From: Bacteroidaceae bacterium
GTDB taxonomy: Bacteria; Bacteroidota; Bacteroidia; Bacteroidales; Bacteroidaceae
Assembly (NCBI GenBank): GCA_017469525.1
Contig: JAFUGG010000057.1
Span: 1-64,000 of the forward strand
DNA length: 64,000 nucleotides
Direction: 5' to 3'
Position numbers and translations under genes: made by a program. This document shows positions 36,601 through 44,109 of this stretch, piece after piece; positions within the stretch are counted from its first letter, which is position 1, and each line of letters starts with the position of its first letter. Below the pieces are notes generated by a model. The model worked only from the letters and a program-made list of their open reading frames with translations, was not told the origin of the DNA and searched no databases.

Positions 36601-37037
36601 TCTATGAGCAGGCACAAAGGCAGACCGACCAGTCGCTCCTGCGGCTGCAGCCCGTCGCCCTCAGCAACCTCTTTGCCTATGTCCAGTCGCGAGGCATCAA
36701 GTGTCCGCAGACGGATGCCATAGTGAAAGGCGACGAGAAACTTCTCCACCTGTTGTTCGACCAGTTGATTGCTGTGATGCAGACCGACCTCACACTTGAG
36801 GTTGAGCCTTGCGAAGCGATGTATTATATAATATGTAATGCAGAGGGAAGGAAGTTCACGCCCGAGCAACTCTCCAATCTCTTTTCTCCACAGACGGAGC
36901 GGCTTGAGTATCTCGTCATGAGACAGATAGTTCGCGAGCACGATGCTGCTTGTGGTCATCCGGGCTTACGGCTTGGGGCGGAGAACACGGAGCAGGGTTA
37001 CAGAATCTTCTTCTCGCTCATGGAGGCAAAACATTGA
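33618..37037 (+). CDS. Tandem hybrid: two histidine-kinase-like proteins fused in one lipoprotein (1139 aa)
   Basis: The N-terminus is a lipoprotein signal (ALFIACSQ, Cys17), so the start is at 33618; an upstream in-frame start would overlap batE out of frame. Residues about 30-400 are TPR-like. A membrane helix (about 410-430) leads to a coiled coil and an ATPase domain with N box VNTLVDNARKF (about 604), G1 CDTGIGL (about 639) and G2 GKGFGFGIMNC; I see no clear phospho-acceptor His H-box in this half. A signal-peptide-like helix (about 717-735), a short sensor and another helix (about 833-856) lead to a second kinase-like part. This has an H-box-like STIKHETMYFPSRI (about 955-968), but its ATPase domain lacks N and G motifs. 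The halves may complement each other. It resembles proteins with DUF5112 and DUF5113. Confidence 0.82.
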   Translation: MKTQATLLLVIALFIACSQVDERDKAAAVEGNDLAYRLRYTDVSASLTAAKTAYAKGNADDKAEAVNNMAYVAYQQMRFDQALYLLQKVYGSSRNQLELLCADVLTMKVMQRIGRGKSFFDSRLRAQKRLRRILSEEESLTERQRHRLHYALTEFHIVASTYYYYLGQEGEARREIQDAEQYVNLETDTTQWLYYHYMLGSGGLVEGTPEEVTVAEFGHLFRVYTLAKAHRFTYFEANALQSLSAMIADSVRAECVKRQRSDAYSFLYGEHLRWQTDGQLSSRHQLAAALSHHAVSLFREYRDLFQTACALRTLGEVYFSAGQYEKALKSFREALHLTSDHRRSPYQVTPWLAGIHENLSLTYSALGDKVLADSHRNIYLDLLDDSRQNRELDSRKALLKQEARSEQVQFLLLLLLVALVAALSVIYYRQLKRRSRSSEQRVRAIASSESFVQANKKLNELLQDEEERLEESREACEVMQQRILQQQERHVFGRAKLSVVYAIIPYLDRVIAEVKKLDEMGENDAEHLSYIQELCSGMTAINDRLTSWIQMQQGKLSLQVTRFPLSDVLNVISMQQYAFAQQELTLEVPETDLMVKADKPLTLFMVNTLVDNARKFTKAGGKVAISLDEMGDFVEVSVCDTGIGLSQEDVQTLNDSKVYDPNRLGAPDAGKGFGFGIMNCKGIINSYKKLSSLFNVCDFGVESELGKGSRFWFRLPRVLPLLFLFVFSAFAGAMPQRCYELYDSTYNANLQGRYADAYRFSESAMAEVEEPVDTPLLVSLYNEQAIAAQALGQWDAYRWSNAECVRLHRLYSTDDSLASDCQQLEKMTADSRVLYVLIVLLLIASLALFYRVVLRHRLRHRASLDDLYQRLTSLFSAFPENAATINDDLQTVAQGLTQPQLRKTVLELQQQLSLGLTKKQETEAAIEESEDKAQRLRFEHDRLYVMNQILDNSLSTIKHETMYFPSRINQMAEEGNNWASLHELVTYYRHIYMLLYEQAQRQTDQSLLRLQPVALSNLFAYVQSRGIKCPQTDAIVKGDEKLLHLLFDQLIAVMQTDLTLEVEPCEAMYYIICNAEGRKFTPEQLSNLFSPQTERLEYLVMRQIVREHDAACGHPGLRLGAENTEQGYRIFFSLMEAKH

Positions 37038-37057
37038 CAATCATAAGACAAAACGAT

Positions 37058-37780
37058 ATGGAAAAATTCAAAGTAATCATCGTCGAGGACGACAAACTGG
37101 AACTCAAAGGCACGCAGCAAATCCTGCAGACCGAAGTGCCGGAGGCTGAGATTATCGGCACCGCACAAGGCGAGAGCGACTTCTGGAAGCTGATGCGTGA
37201 AGGACAGCCCGACCTCATTCTGCTCGACCTCGGACTGGGCGGCAGCACTACCGTCGGTGTGGACATCTGCCGACAGCTGCGCACACGTTATGCCGACATG
37301 AGGATACTCGTCTTCACCGGCGAGATTCTGAACGAGAGACTCTGGATAGATGTCCTCAATGCGGGAGCCGACGGCATCATCCTCAAAACAGGAAACTTGT
37401 TGCAACGCGACGACGTGATGCAGGTGATGCACGGCCGGCATCTGGTCTTCAACGAGCCTTTCCTCGAGAAGGTGATGGCGCGTTTCCGCAAGAACGTATG
37501 CAAGGAGCAGGCTGCCATCGACGCTTGTGTGGAGTATGAGATTGACGAGTACGACGAACGCTTCCTGCGTCATCTGGCGTTGGGCTACACCAAGGACATG
37601 ATAGCAGGACTTCGCCAGATGCCTTTCAGCACGAAGAGTTTGGAGAAACGTCAGGCCGACCTCACCAACCGTCTTTTCTCCGAGCGGGAAAGAAACGGCG
37701 TGAATGCTGTGCGCCTCGTTGTTCGTGCCATCCAACTCCACATCATCGACCCAGAGAACCTTGTGGCAGATGAACAATAA
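37058..37780 (+). CDS. Response regulator with LuxR-like output domain (240 aa)
   Basis: The receiver domain starts MEKFKVIIVEDDKLELKGTQ, with acidic pocket E/D at 10-12 and the phospho-acceptor Asp in LILLDLGLGG (about residue 56). The C-terminal about 70 residues (FLRHLALGYTKDMIAGLRQM, then STKSLEKRQADLTNRLF) have the helix-turn-helix spacing of LuxR/NarL regulators. It begins 20 nt after the fused kinase and is the obvious partner. The start was placed at 37058 because the longer frame begins inside the kinase gene. The following gene overlaps the last 11 nt. Confidence 0.9.
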   Translation: MEKFKVIIVEDDKLELKGTQQILQTEVPEAEIIGTAQGESDFWKLMREGQPDLILLDLGLGGSTTVGVDICRQLRTRYADMRILVFTGEILNERLWIDVLNAGADGIILKTGNLLQRDDVMQVMHGRHLVFNEPFLEKVMARFRKNVCKEQAAIDACVEYEIDEYDERFLRHLALGYTKDMIAGLRQMPFSTKSLEKRQADLTNRLFSERERNGVNAVRLVVRAIQLHIIDPENLVADEQ

Positions 37781-38321
37781 CGAACGCAACTTCACCATTC
37801 TGCTGGTGCTGGCCGCCTTGCTACCGTTCCTCTCGTGGGTGCTTTCAGCGTTGGGTGTGCCTTGCCGAAGCATTCTCGACGACGAAGGAATGCGTTGGCT
37901 CTTCCGCCATGTGAGCGACTGCCTCCACAGCCGCCTCGTGGCGTTTACCCTCTGCTGCCTGATGATGCAGGGTGTGATAAAGGAGAGTCTGCTTCCTCTG
38001 GGAAAGACCTTCCGCCTGCCGCGCTTCTATCGTTGCCTCGCCGTCTATGCCGTCGTGTTCATCAGCATCGTGGCAGCTGCCGTGTGGCCAGGCAGTCCTT
38101 TGCTCAGCATCACAGGCGGCCTGGCCGGAAGTCCGTTGCTCGACGGCTCGCTCTTCCTTGGCTGGTTCTCCTTCATTGTGTTCTGCCTATGCTACGGACA
38201 CAGCAAGCGCGAGCCGTGGACGCAGATGCTCACCTACGGCATCCGCAACCATCCGCTGGCCATTCCCTTTGCCATCGTCGTCTCCTTCTGCTGGCAATGC
38301 ATTGTCTATATTAGTAATTAA
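37770..38321 (+). CDS. Small integral membrane protein (183 aa)
   Basis: Four or five hydrophobic segments are visible (FTILLVLAALLPFLSWVLSA, LVAFTLCCLMMQGVI, YRCLAVYAVVFISIVAAAVW, FLGWFSFIVFCLCYG and IPFAIVVSFCWQCIVYI). The stretch AVWPGSPLLSITGGLAGSPL faintly recalls part of AbgT-type transporters, but the protein is much shorter than that family. It overlaps the response-regulator gene by 11 nt and is probably translated with it. No function can be assigned; a role in signal input for the adjacent two-component pair is only positional inference. Confidence 0.75.
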   Translation: MNNNERNFTILLVLAALLPFLSWVLSALGVPCRSILDDEGMRWLFRHVSDCLHSRLVAFTLCCLMMQGVIKESLLPLGKTFRLPRFYRCLAVYAVVFISIVAAAVWPGSPLLSITGGLAGSPLLDGSLFLGWFSFIVFCLCYGHSKREPWTQMLTYGIRNHPLAIPFAIVVSFCWQCIVYISN

Positions 38322-38520
38322 CTGAAGTTCCTGAAGTTAAATTGGAAGTTAAAATGGTAGTTAATTCGCTTCGCTCATGGAAGTTATAAAAGGACTTTTG
38401 CCTATAGGCAGGCAGCATCCAAAGCTATCGTCCAGCCAGTTCGCTGGCTTAACTTCCTGCGCGTAGCGCATAACTTCTTATTTAACTCCATTTTATAACT
38501 CCCGAAACTTTAATAATTAA
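38322..38520. repeat. Bacteroidales-type intergenic repeat rich in GGAAGTTA and small hairpins
   Basis: GAAGTTA-type motifs recur in direct orientation up to about 38390 and as TAACTTC in inverted orientation after 38449. Between them are three tight palindromes: GCCTATAGGC (38400-38409), AGCCAG-TTCG-CTGGCT (38434-38449) and TGCGC-GTA-GCGCA (38458-38470). It fills the gap before the helicase gene. It is probably a structured repeat family rather than a gene; no ORF of note is present. Confidence 0.65.
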
Positions 38521-38537
38521 GAATAAAGAAAGAAGAA

Positions 38538-40823
38538 TTGAATCTCGAAGAATTAAATGAAAGTCAACGTGAGGCGGTGCTTTGCATCGATGCACCTTCG
38601 CTGGTCATAGCCGGTGCAGGCAGCGGAAAGACGCGTGTCCTCACCTATAAGGTTGCCTACCTCTTGGAGCAAGGGATGCAGCCCTGGAACATTCTTGCCC
38701 TGACCTTTACCAACAAGGCCGCCCGTGAGATGCGTGACCGTATCGCAACGCTTGTCTCGCCCGAGAAGGCTGCTGCACTCTGGATGGGAACATTCCACAG
38801 CATCTTTGCCCGCATCCTTCGGGTCGAGGGACATCGCTTGGGCTATGATACAAACTATACCATCTACGACACTTCCGACAGTCTGAGTCTCATCAGACTT
38901 ATCATCCGTGAGATGAACCTCGATGACAAGGTCTATAAGCCGAGTGCCATACAGAATCGCATATGTGCCGCCAAGAACCACCTCATCCTTCCTTCCGGCT
39001 ATCGTGCCGTCCGCGAGTTCCGCGACAGCGATGAGATGACGAAGCGTACCCTCACAGCCGAGATATACAGTCGCTATCAGGAGCGGTGCAAGCAGGCCAA
39101 CGCAATGGACTTCGATGACTTGCTGCTGAACACTTGGCTCCTCTTCAGGCATAATCCCGAGGTTAAGGACCATTGGCAGGAGCGCTTTCACTTCGTGTTG
39201 GTGGATGAGTATCAGGACACGAACTATGCTCAGCACCAGATTATCCAGCAGCTCACCGACCGGCGGCAGCGTGTCTGTGTTGTGGGCGACGACGCCCAAA
39301 GCATCTACAGCTTCCGTGGAGCCGACATCGACAACATCCTTCACTTTCAGGAGACCTATTCCGGTGCCCGTCTCTTCAAGCTGGAACGCAACTACCGCTC
39401 CACGCAGACGATTGTCAACGCTGCCGGCAGCCTCATTCGCAACAATCGCGGGCAGATAACCAAGAACGTGTTCAGCGAGAAGGAGGTGGGCAATCCCATT
39501 GCGCTCTTCTCGGCTTATAGCGACATCGACGAGGCGAACATCATCCTTCGCGAGGTGCAGAGACTCCACCGCTCGGGGCTGCGGTACAAAGACATTGCCG
39601 TGCTTTACCGCACCAACGCGCAGAGCCGCAAAATAGAGGACAGCTTCCTCAGCGGCCGAGTGCCCTATCGCATCTATGCAGGCATGTCGTTCTATCAGCG
39701 CGAGGAAATCAAGGACTTGCTTTGCTACCTGCGTCTCTCCGTCAATCCTTACGATGAGGAGTCCTTGCGTCGCATCATTAACAAGCCTGCCCGAGGCATC
39801 GGCGATACTACCCTGAAGAAGCTCTTCATGGCTGCTGTGGAGGCAGGGACGTCGGTCTGGGAGGTCATCAAGGCTGGTACCCTGCCGGAGCTGAACTCCG
39901 GCACACGCTCTCGTCTGAAGGGGTTCTATGAGATGATAGAAGGCTTCCATCAGAGCGTCGCAACCGACGATGCCCATACTCTGGCCATGCGAGTCGTGAC
40001 GGAGAGCGGCCTGCGCGACTATATCTTCAGTGGTCACGAGCCTGAGGACATCTCGAAGCAGGAGAACCTGCAGGAGATGCTCGACGGCATCGCCGCTTTC
40101 GTGGCGGACAATCAGGAGCAGGGACTCGGGATTTCCATCGTCGACTACCTGCAGATGGCAAGCCTTGCCACCGACTTCGACCGCACGCGCATCGACAAGG
40201 ATGCCGACTGTGTGGGCATGATGACCATACATTCTGCCAAGGGACTGGAGTTCCCCATCGTCTTCATAGCTGGTCTGGAGGAAGGTCTCTTCCCGAGCGA
40301 GATGACGGCTGAGTCGCCACGCGAGCTCGAGGAAGAGCGTCGCCTCTTCTACGTTGCCATGACCCGTGCCGAGCGGCAAGTCGTGCTCACCTATGCCAAG
40401 TCGCGTTTCCGCAACGGCAAGATGGAGTACTCCAGTCCGAGTCGTTTCCTCAGGGAGATACCGCAGGAGTTTTTCGGGAAGCAGACTTCAAGCCAGACAT
40501 GGACCTCAAGACCCAGCAGACCCTCCAGACCCTCTCCCAGCCTCTCCCTTGTAGGGAGAGGAGCAGATACAACTGGATGGGATAGAGGGAATAGATGGAA
40601 TAAGCTATCTACTCCTCTCCCTACAAGGGAGAGGCTGGGAGAGGGTCTGGAGGGTCCGGGTGCGCTCTCTGTCGGCACCGTTGTTCTTCACGACCGCTTT
40701 GGTCGGGGAGTGGTGCAGGCTGTCGAAGGGACCGGCATCGACGCCAAGGCCACCGTCGCCTTCGAGAACGCAGGAACCAAGGTCCTCATGCTCCGTTTTG
40801 CTAAGCTCACGGTTGAACAATAA
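38538..40823 (+). CDS. UvrD/PcrA-type superfamily 1 DNA helicase (761 aa)
   Basis: This ATP-driven 3'-5' helicase of nucleotide-excision and mismatch repair carries all SF1 motifs: Q motif LNESQREAV, Walker A AGAGSGKT (about 26-33), LALTFTNKAAREM, Walker B LVDEYQDTN, GDDAQSIYSFRGAD, LERNYRST, MTIHSAKGLEF, and VAMTRAERQVVLTYA. The C-terminal tail (GTVVLHDRFGRGVVQAVEGT) is a Tudor-like domain. Between them residues about 661-706 are not helicase sequence: they are encoded by an in-frame palindromic element (40519-40656) lying in the flexible linker. The start is TTG at 38538; no in-frame ATG lies before the Q motif. Confidence 0.95.
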   Translation: MNLEELNESQREAVLCIDAPSLVIAGAGSGKTRVLTYKVAYLLEQGMQPWNILALTFTNKAAREMRDRIATLVSPEKAAALWMGTFHSIFARILRVEGHRLGYDTNYTIYDTSDSLSLIRLIIREMNLDDKVYKPSAIQNRICAAKNHLILPSGYRAVREFRDSDEMTKRTLTAEIYSRYQERCKQANAMDFDDLLLNTWLLFRHNPEVKDHWQERFHFVLVDEYQDTNYAQHQIIQQLTDRRQRVCVVGDDAQSIYSFRGADIDNILHFQETYSGARLFKLERNYRSTQTIVNAAGSLIRNNRGQITKNVFSEKEVGNPIALFSAYSDIDEANIILREVQRLHRSGLRYKDIAVLYRTNAQSRKIEDSFLSGRVPYRIYAGMSFYQREEIKDLLCYLRLSVNPYDEESLRRIINKPARGIGDTTLKKLFMAAVEAGTSVWEVIKAGTLPELNSGTRSRLKGFYEMIEGFHQSVATDDAHTLAMRVVTESGLRDYIFSGHEPEDISKQENLQEMLDGIAAFVADNQEQGLGISIVDYLQMASLATDFDRTRIDKDADCVGMMTIHSAKGLEFPIVFIAGLEEGLFPSEMTAESPRELEEERRLFYVAMTRAERQVVLTYAKSRFRNGKMEYSSPSRFLREIPQEFFGKQTSSQTWTSRPSRPSRPSPSLSLVGRGADTTGWDRGNRWNKLSTPLPTRERLGEGLEGPGALSVGTVVLHDRFGRGVVQAVEGTGIDAKATVAFENAGTKVLMLRFAKLTVEQ
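40519..40656. repeat. In-frame palindromic element inside the helicase gene
   Basis: Two arms of about 49 bp, nearly perfect inverted copies, enclose about 40 nt. Each arm contains the smaller hairpin CTCTCCCT-TGT-AGGGAGAG. The element is 138 bp, divisible by three, and reads through as RPSPSLSLVGRGAD...TPLPTRERLGEGLEG. It replaces nothing conserved. Confidence 0.92.
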
Positions 40824-40875
40824 GCATTATCGGTCATCCGATGGTCGATAGTTCCTTCCTTGTGCAGTCAATCTG

Positions 40876-40963
40876 CCAGTACTTACACAAGAAAACTCCA
40901 GTACTCACGTGAGAGTACTGGAGTTTTCTCTAGAGAGTACTGGAGTTTTCTCTGGAAAGTACT
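40876..40963. repeat. Four-unit 22-bp array built on AGTACT
   Basis: Four 22-bp units (starts 40876, 40898, 40920, 40942) carry AGTACT at unit borders. The first two begin CCAGTACT and the last two GGAGTTTTCTCT, so the whole is also an inverted repeat. Unit centres are palindromic or nearly so (CTCACGTGAG, CTCTAGAG). It lies between the helicase stop (+ strand) and the GLUG-type gene stop (- strand), and can fold into a large hairpin that may act as a bidirectional terminator. Confidence 0.9.
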
Positions 40964-40975
40964 GGCAACATCTCA

Positions 40976-42163
40976 TTAGAATCCTGCCGGCGTGACGTTG
41001 GTGGACGTGCCGCCATTCATGTACTTCCTGCCGCCCCGAATGATGATGTCTTGACGCATCCTGCTGTCCGGCAGCCTGCGTCCGCCGAGGTCAAAGCGTG
41101 TGTCGTCCGGCCATTTGCCGTCTGTCGTCGTGATGCCGTCCGGCTGGTCTTCGGGTGCTCCTTCGGGCAGTACGGGGTGCGAGAGTATGGGATGCGCATC
41201 GATGCCTACGTTCTGGCGGAAGGCGTTGCTGCCAAGCCAGGAGAGCAGCGTGCCGTCCTGCATGTCGGTCTGTGTGAAGGTGCTGAGACCTGTGCCCGTC
41301 TGTGCGGCGCCATGGGCATAGCAGTTCGTAAAGTGTGGCGTGAAGCCGCGGCAGATGTCGTGCCCGCTCTCCCATCCTTTGCCCTTGACGAGGGCATAGC
41401 AGTTCACGATGCGTGCGTAGGACGACCAGCCGGAGAGCGCACCGTTGTCGCTGACGCCATTGATGGTGCCCACCGTGTAGCAACATGTCAAGTGGGCTGT
41501 GAAATCGTTTTGCGGGACGCAGCCAATGATGCCGCCGCCATTGTCGTTGACATTGACCGTCCCCTCGAAGCCGAGGTTCCGGAAGTAGGCATGTCCGCCC
41601 TTCGAGCCTGTCACCTTTCCCACGAAGCCACCCACATAGTGGTAGCCGGTGAAGGTACACGAGGAGGCGAGCGTCAGGTCGTGCAACTCCATGTCGTCGG
41701 TACCCACGTTCACCAGTCCCACGCCAGTCTCCCTGGGGCGCGAGATGATGAGGCCCGAGATGATGTTCTTCTGCCCGTCAATCTCTCCACTGAAAGGCAA
41801 GTCGTTCGTGCCGATACCCGGGAAGTCGTAGCCCGTCATGTCGATGTCGGCAGTAATGCGGCAGTCGATGCTGTAGATGCTGACGGTGCTGCCTGCAGGA
41901 GCGTTCGTCAGATGCAATACATCTCTGCCGTTGATGATGCCGGGCTTTGTCAGTCCTGTGGGAATCTCGATGTCGAAGTGTGCACGACGGACGCCGGCGA
42001 TGGTGGAGCCGTCGGTCAGGACAACGGCGAAGGTGGAGTCGTCGTCGGCAGCAGCCAGGCAGAGCACATCGCTCATCGCCACACGCTCGCCGCCGTCGGT
42101 GATGAGGCACCACACTCGCTCCTCAGCTCTCAGCAGAGGCATGAGCAGAAGTAGTGCCAACAA
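40976..42163 (-). CDS. Secreted GLUG-motif protein of unknown function (395 aa)
   Basis: The product looks exported. The middle (about 105-330) shows GLUG-type beta-helix repeats (YDFPGIGTNDLPFSGEIDGQ, HYVGGFVGKVTGSKGG, DNGGGIIGCVP), found in many adhesin-like surface proteins. The C-terminus has the tail motif FDLGGRRLPDSRMRQDIIIR, then GGRKYMN and 12 extra residues not seen on sister tails. The annotated start is TTG at 42163. An in-frame ATA eight codons further upstream (at about 42187) would give MKRYVLALLALLLLMPLLRA, a better signal peptide, and a TAA stop lies just upstream of it. The ORF may have lost its ATG or use a rare start codon. Confidence 0.75.
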   Translation of the reverse strand: MLALLLLMPLLRAEERVWCLITDGGERVAMSDVLCLAAADDDSTFAVVLTDGSTIAGVRRAHFDIEIPTGLTKPGIINGRDVLHLTNAPAGSTVSIYSIDCRITADIDMTGYDFPGIGTNDLPFSGEIDGQKNIISGLIISRPRETGVGLVNVGTDDMELHDLTLASSCTFTGYHYVGGFVGKVTGSKGGHAYFRNLGFEGTVNVNDNGGGIIGCVPQNDFTAHLTCCYTVGTINGVSDNGALSGWSSYARIVNCYALVKGKGWESGHDICRGFTPHFTNCYAHGAAQTGTGLSTFTQTDMQDGTLLSWLGSNAFRQNVGIDAHPILSHPVLPEGAPEDQPDGITTTDGKWPDDTRFDLGGRRLPDSRMRQDIIIRGGRKYMNGGTSTNVTPAGF

Positions 42164-42213
42164 AGCTAATACGTATCTTTTTATTTTTGTATGTTATGTT
42201 ATCGCGGGAAGCA

Positions 42214-42765
42214 TCACAACCCGTTGATGATGACGAGCGCCCCTCCGACGTAGCTGACTCGGTAACGATAGAGGTTGCGCCCTGTCGGACCGTTGGAGAT
42301 GGTGCCGCAGTCGTTCAGGTTGTACGTACGCTGACAACTGTTGCACTTGGCGTAGCCACTCGTCTGAAGCACGAGGGGCTTTGTGATGTTGTAGTTCTGG
42401 TAGCAGTTGGAGCAGGCGAGGTCGAAGCAGACAACGCGCACGAAGTCCTCTCCTATCTCGGGAATGGTGAGCTTGCCTACGATGAAACCGCTCAGCCCGA
42501 GGTAGTAGTTGTTGTAGGCGCTCAAGGCTGTGATGTTGATGGCCGACGTGTGACCAGCAGCATCCGTAAAGAGGAAACGTTGGCCGTCGCTCTTGACGGT
42601 ACAGTATTCGCCCATGCTCTCACAGGCCGTGAACAGGACGGGTGCCTGCGTGACGTTTTCTATGGTGAGTCGTGCCCGCAGGTTGCTGTACTTGGTGTTC
42701 ACGTCGTCGCTGCTGCAGGAGGATAGTGCCAACGCTAATGCTAATGCCAGTTTGAGTTTGTTCAT
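42214..42765 (-). CDS. Rieske-like fold lipoprotein with four cysteines (183 aa)
   Basis: The lipoprotein signal is MNKLKLALALALALSSC (Cys17). The C-terminal half has the spacing of a Rieske-type domain but with cysteines instead of the usual histidines: CFDLACSNCY and, about 22 residues later, AKCNSCQRTYNLNDCGTISN, followed by GPTGRNLYRYRV. Such Cys4 variants in Bacteroidota probably bind zinc or a different iron site, not a classical 2Fe-2S Rieske cluster. The start overlaps the argH stop by 4 nt, so it is co-translated with argH, although no biochemical link is apparent. Confidence 0.75.
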   Translation of the reverse strand: MNKLKLALALALALSSCSSDDVNTKYSNLRARLTIENVTQAPVLFTACESMGEYCTVKSDGQRFLFTDAAGHTSAINITALSAYNNYYLGLSGFIVGKLTIPEIGEDFVRVVCFDLACSNCYQNYNITKPLVLQTSGYAKCNSCQRTYNLNDCGTISNGPTGRNLYRYRVSYVGGALVIINGL

Positions 42766-44099
42766 TGCCCTGCCAGTTTTTTCTCTGCATCTTCAGCACA
42801 TTCGAAGTGGAAGTCGTCCCACGTCTTCTGCATCAATGCGGCTATCTGCTGGGTGCAGAGGTTGCCGATGCTGCCTTCGTGGGTATGGTGAACCTCTTTG
42901 CGAGGCGTGAACTTCCCTGCCTCGATGTCGAGCCCCACCTTCTTGTAGGCATCGCGGAAGGGCATCCCATCGCTGGCCAGGCGGTTCACTTCCTCCACGG
43001 AGAACATCAGGTCGTAGCGCGGGTCATCAAGGATGTGTTCGTTCACTTCGAGGCGTGCAATGATGTACGTCGCCATCTGCAGGCACTCGCGCAACTCCTG
43101 GAAGGCGGGCAGGAATACTTCCTTGATGATTTGCAAGTCGCGGAAGTAACCGCTCGGCAAGTTGTTCATGATGAGCGTGACCTGCTGAGGCAAAGCCTGG
43201 AGTTTGTTACACTTGGCACGCGTCAGCTCGAAGACGTCGGGATTCTTCTTGTGAGGCATAATGCTGGAGCCTGTCGTACATTCCTTGGGCAGCTTGATGA
43301 AACCGAAGTTCTGGCTGTTGAAGAGGCAGGCATCGAAGGCAAGCTTGCTGACCGTCCCTGCTATCCCGGCCAGGGCGAAGGCCACGTTGCGTTCCGTCTT
43401 GCCGCGTCCCATCTGGGCATAGACCACGTTGTAGTCGAGCGAGTCGAAGCCCAGGAGCTCGGTCGTCATCGTCCTGTTCAAAGGGAACGACGAACCATAA
43501 CCTGCAGCAGAACCGAGAGGATTGCGGTTGGTGATGCGATAAGCTGCCTGCAAGAACACGAGGTCATCCGCGAGGCTTTCGGCATAGGCACCCAGCCAGA
43601 GTCCGAAGCTGCTGGGCATCGCCACCTGAAGGTGCGTGTAGCCAGGCATCAGCACGTCCTTGTAACGCTCGCTCTGCTGCTGCAACTCGGTGAAGAGGCT
43701 CTTGACGTCCTCAGCCACGAGGCGTAGTTGCTTACGGATGAAGAGCTTGAGGTCAACCAGCACCTGATCGTTACGACTGCGGCCGGAATGTATCTTCTTG
43801 CCGACATCTCCCAATCGTCGAGTCAGCATCAGCTCCACTTGCGAGTGTACGTCCTCGATGCCTTCCTCGATGACGAACTTCCCTGCTCTAATGTCTGCAA
43901 GGATGTTTCGCAGTTCTGCAAGCAACGTCTGCAGTTCATCTTTCTCGAGAAGACCAATGCTCTCGAGCATCGTGATGTGTGCCATTGAGCCAAGCACGTC
44001 GGCCTCAGCCAGATACATATCCATCTCTCGGTCGCGGCCCACGGTGAAGCGTTCTATCTCCGCCGTTGGTTCATATCCTTTGTCCCAAAGCTTTGCCAT
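42762..44099 (-). CDS. argH: Argininosuccinate lyase (445 aa)
   Basis: ArgH splits argininosuccinate into arginine and fumarate, the last step of arginine synthesis. The fumarase/aspartase superfamily signature GSSIMPHKKNPDVFEL (about residue 270) contains the catalytic loop serine; the other active-site blocks SGRSRNDQVLVDLKLF and GYTHLQVAMPSSFG are intact. The length is typical. It is the third gene of an operon on the - strand running pyrE, SRPBCC protein, argH, Rieske-like lipoprotein, so arginine and pyrimidine synthesis genes are transcribed together. Confidence 0.97.
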   Translation of the reverse strand: MAKLWDKGYEPTAEIERFTVGRDREMDMYLAEADVLGSMAHITMLESIGLLEKDELQTLLAELRNILADIRAGKFVIEEGIEDVHSQVELMLTRRLGDVGKKIHSGRSRNDQVLVDLKLFIRKQLRLVAEDVKSLFTELQQQSERYKDVLMPGYTHLQVAMPSSFGLWLGAYAESLADDLVFLQAAYRITNRNPLGSAAGYGSSFPLNRTMTTELLGFDSLDYNVVYAQMGRGKTERNVAFALAGIAGTVSKLAFDACLFNSQNFGFIKLPKECTTGSSIMPHKKNPDVFELTRAKCNKLQALPQQVTLIMNNLPSGYFRDLQIIKEVFLPAFQELRECLQMATYIIARLEVNEHILDDPRYDLMFSVEEVNRLASDGMPFRDAYKKVGLDIEAGKFTPRKEVHHTHEGSIGNLCTQQIAALMQKTWDDFHFECAEDAEKKLAGQ

Positions 44100-44109
44100 T
44101 GTGAGAGTA

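Noticed and set aside
40497..40668. Frameshift or assembly error in the helicase
   Set aside because: The odd segment is a clean inverted repeat of 138 bp that keeps the frame, and helicase sequence resumes on both sides; similar elements are seen in four other places inside genes.
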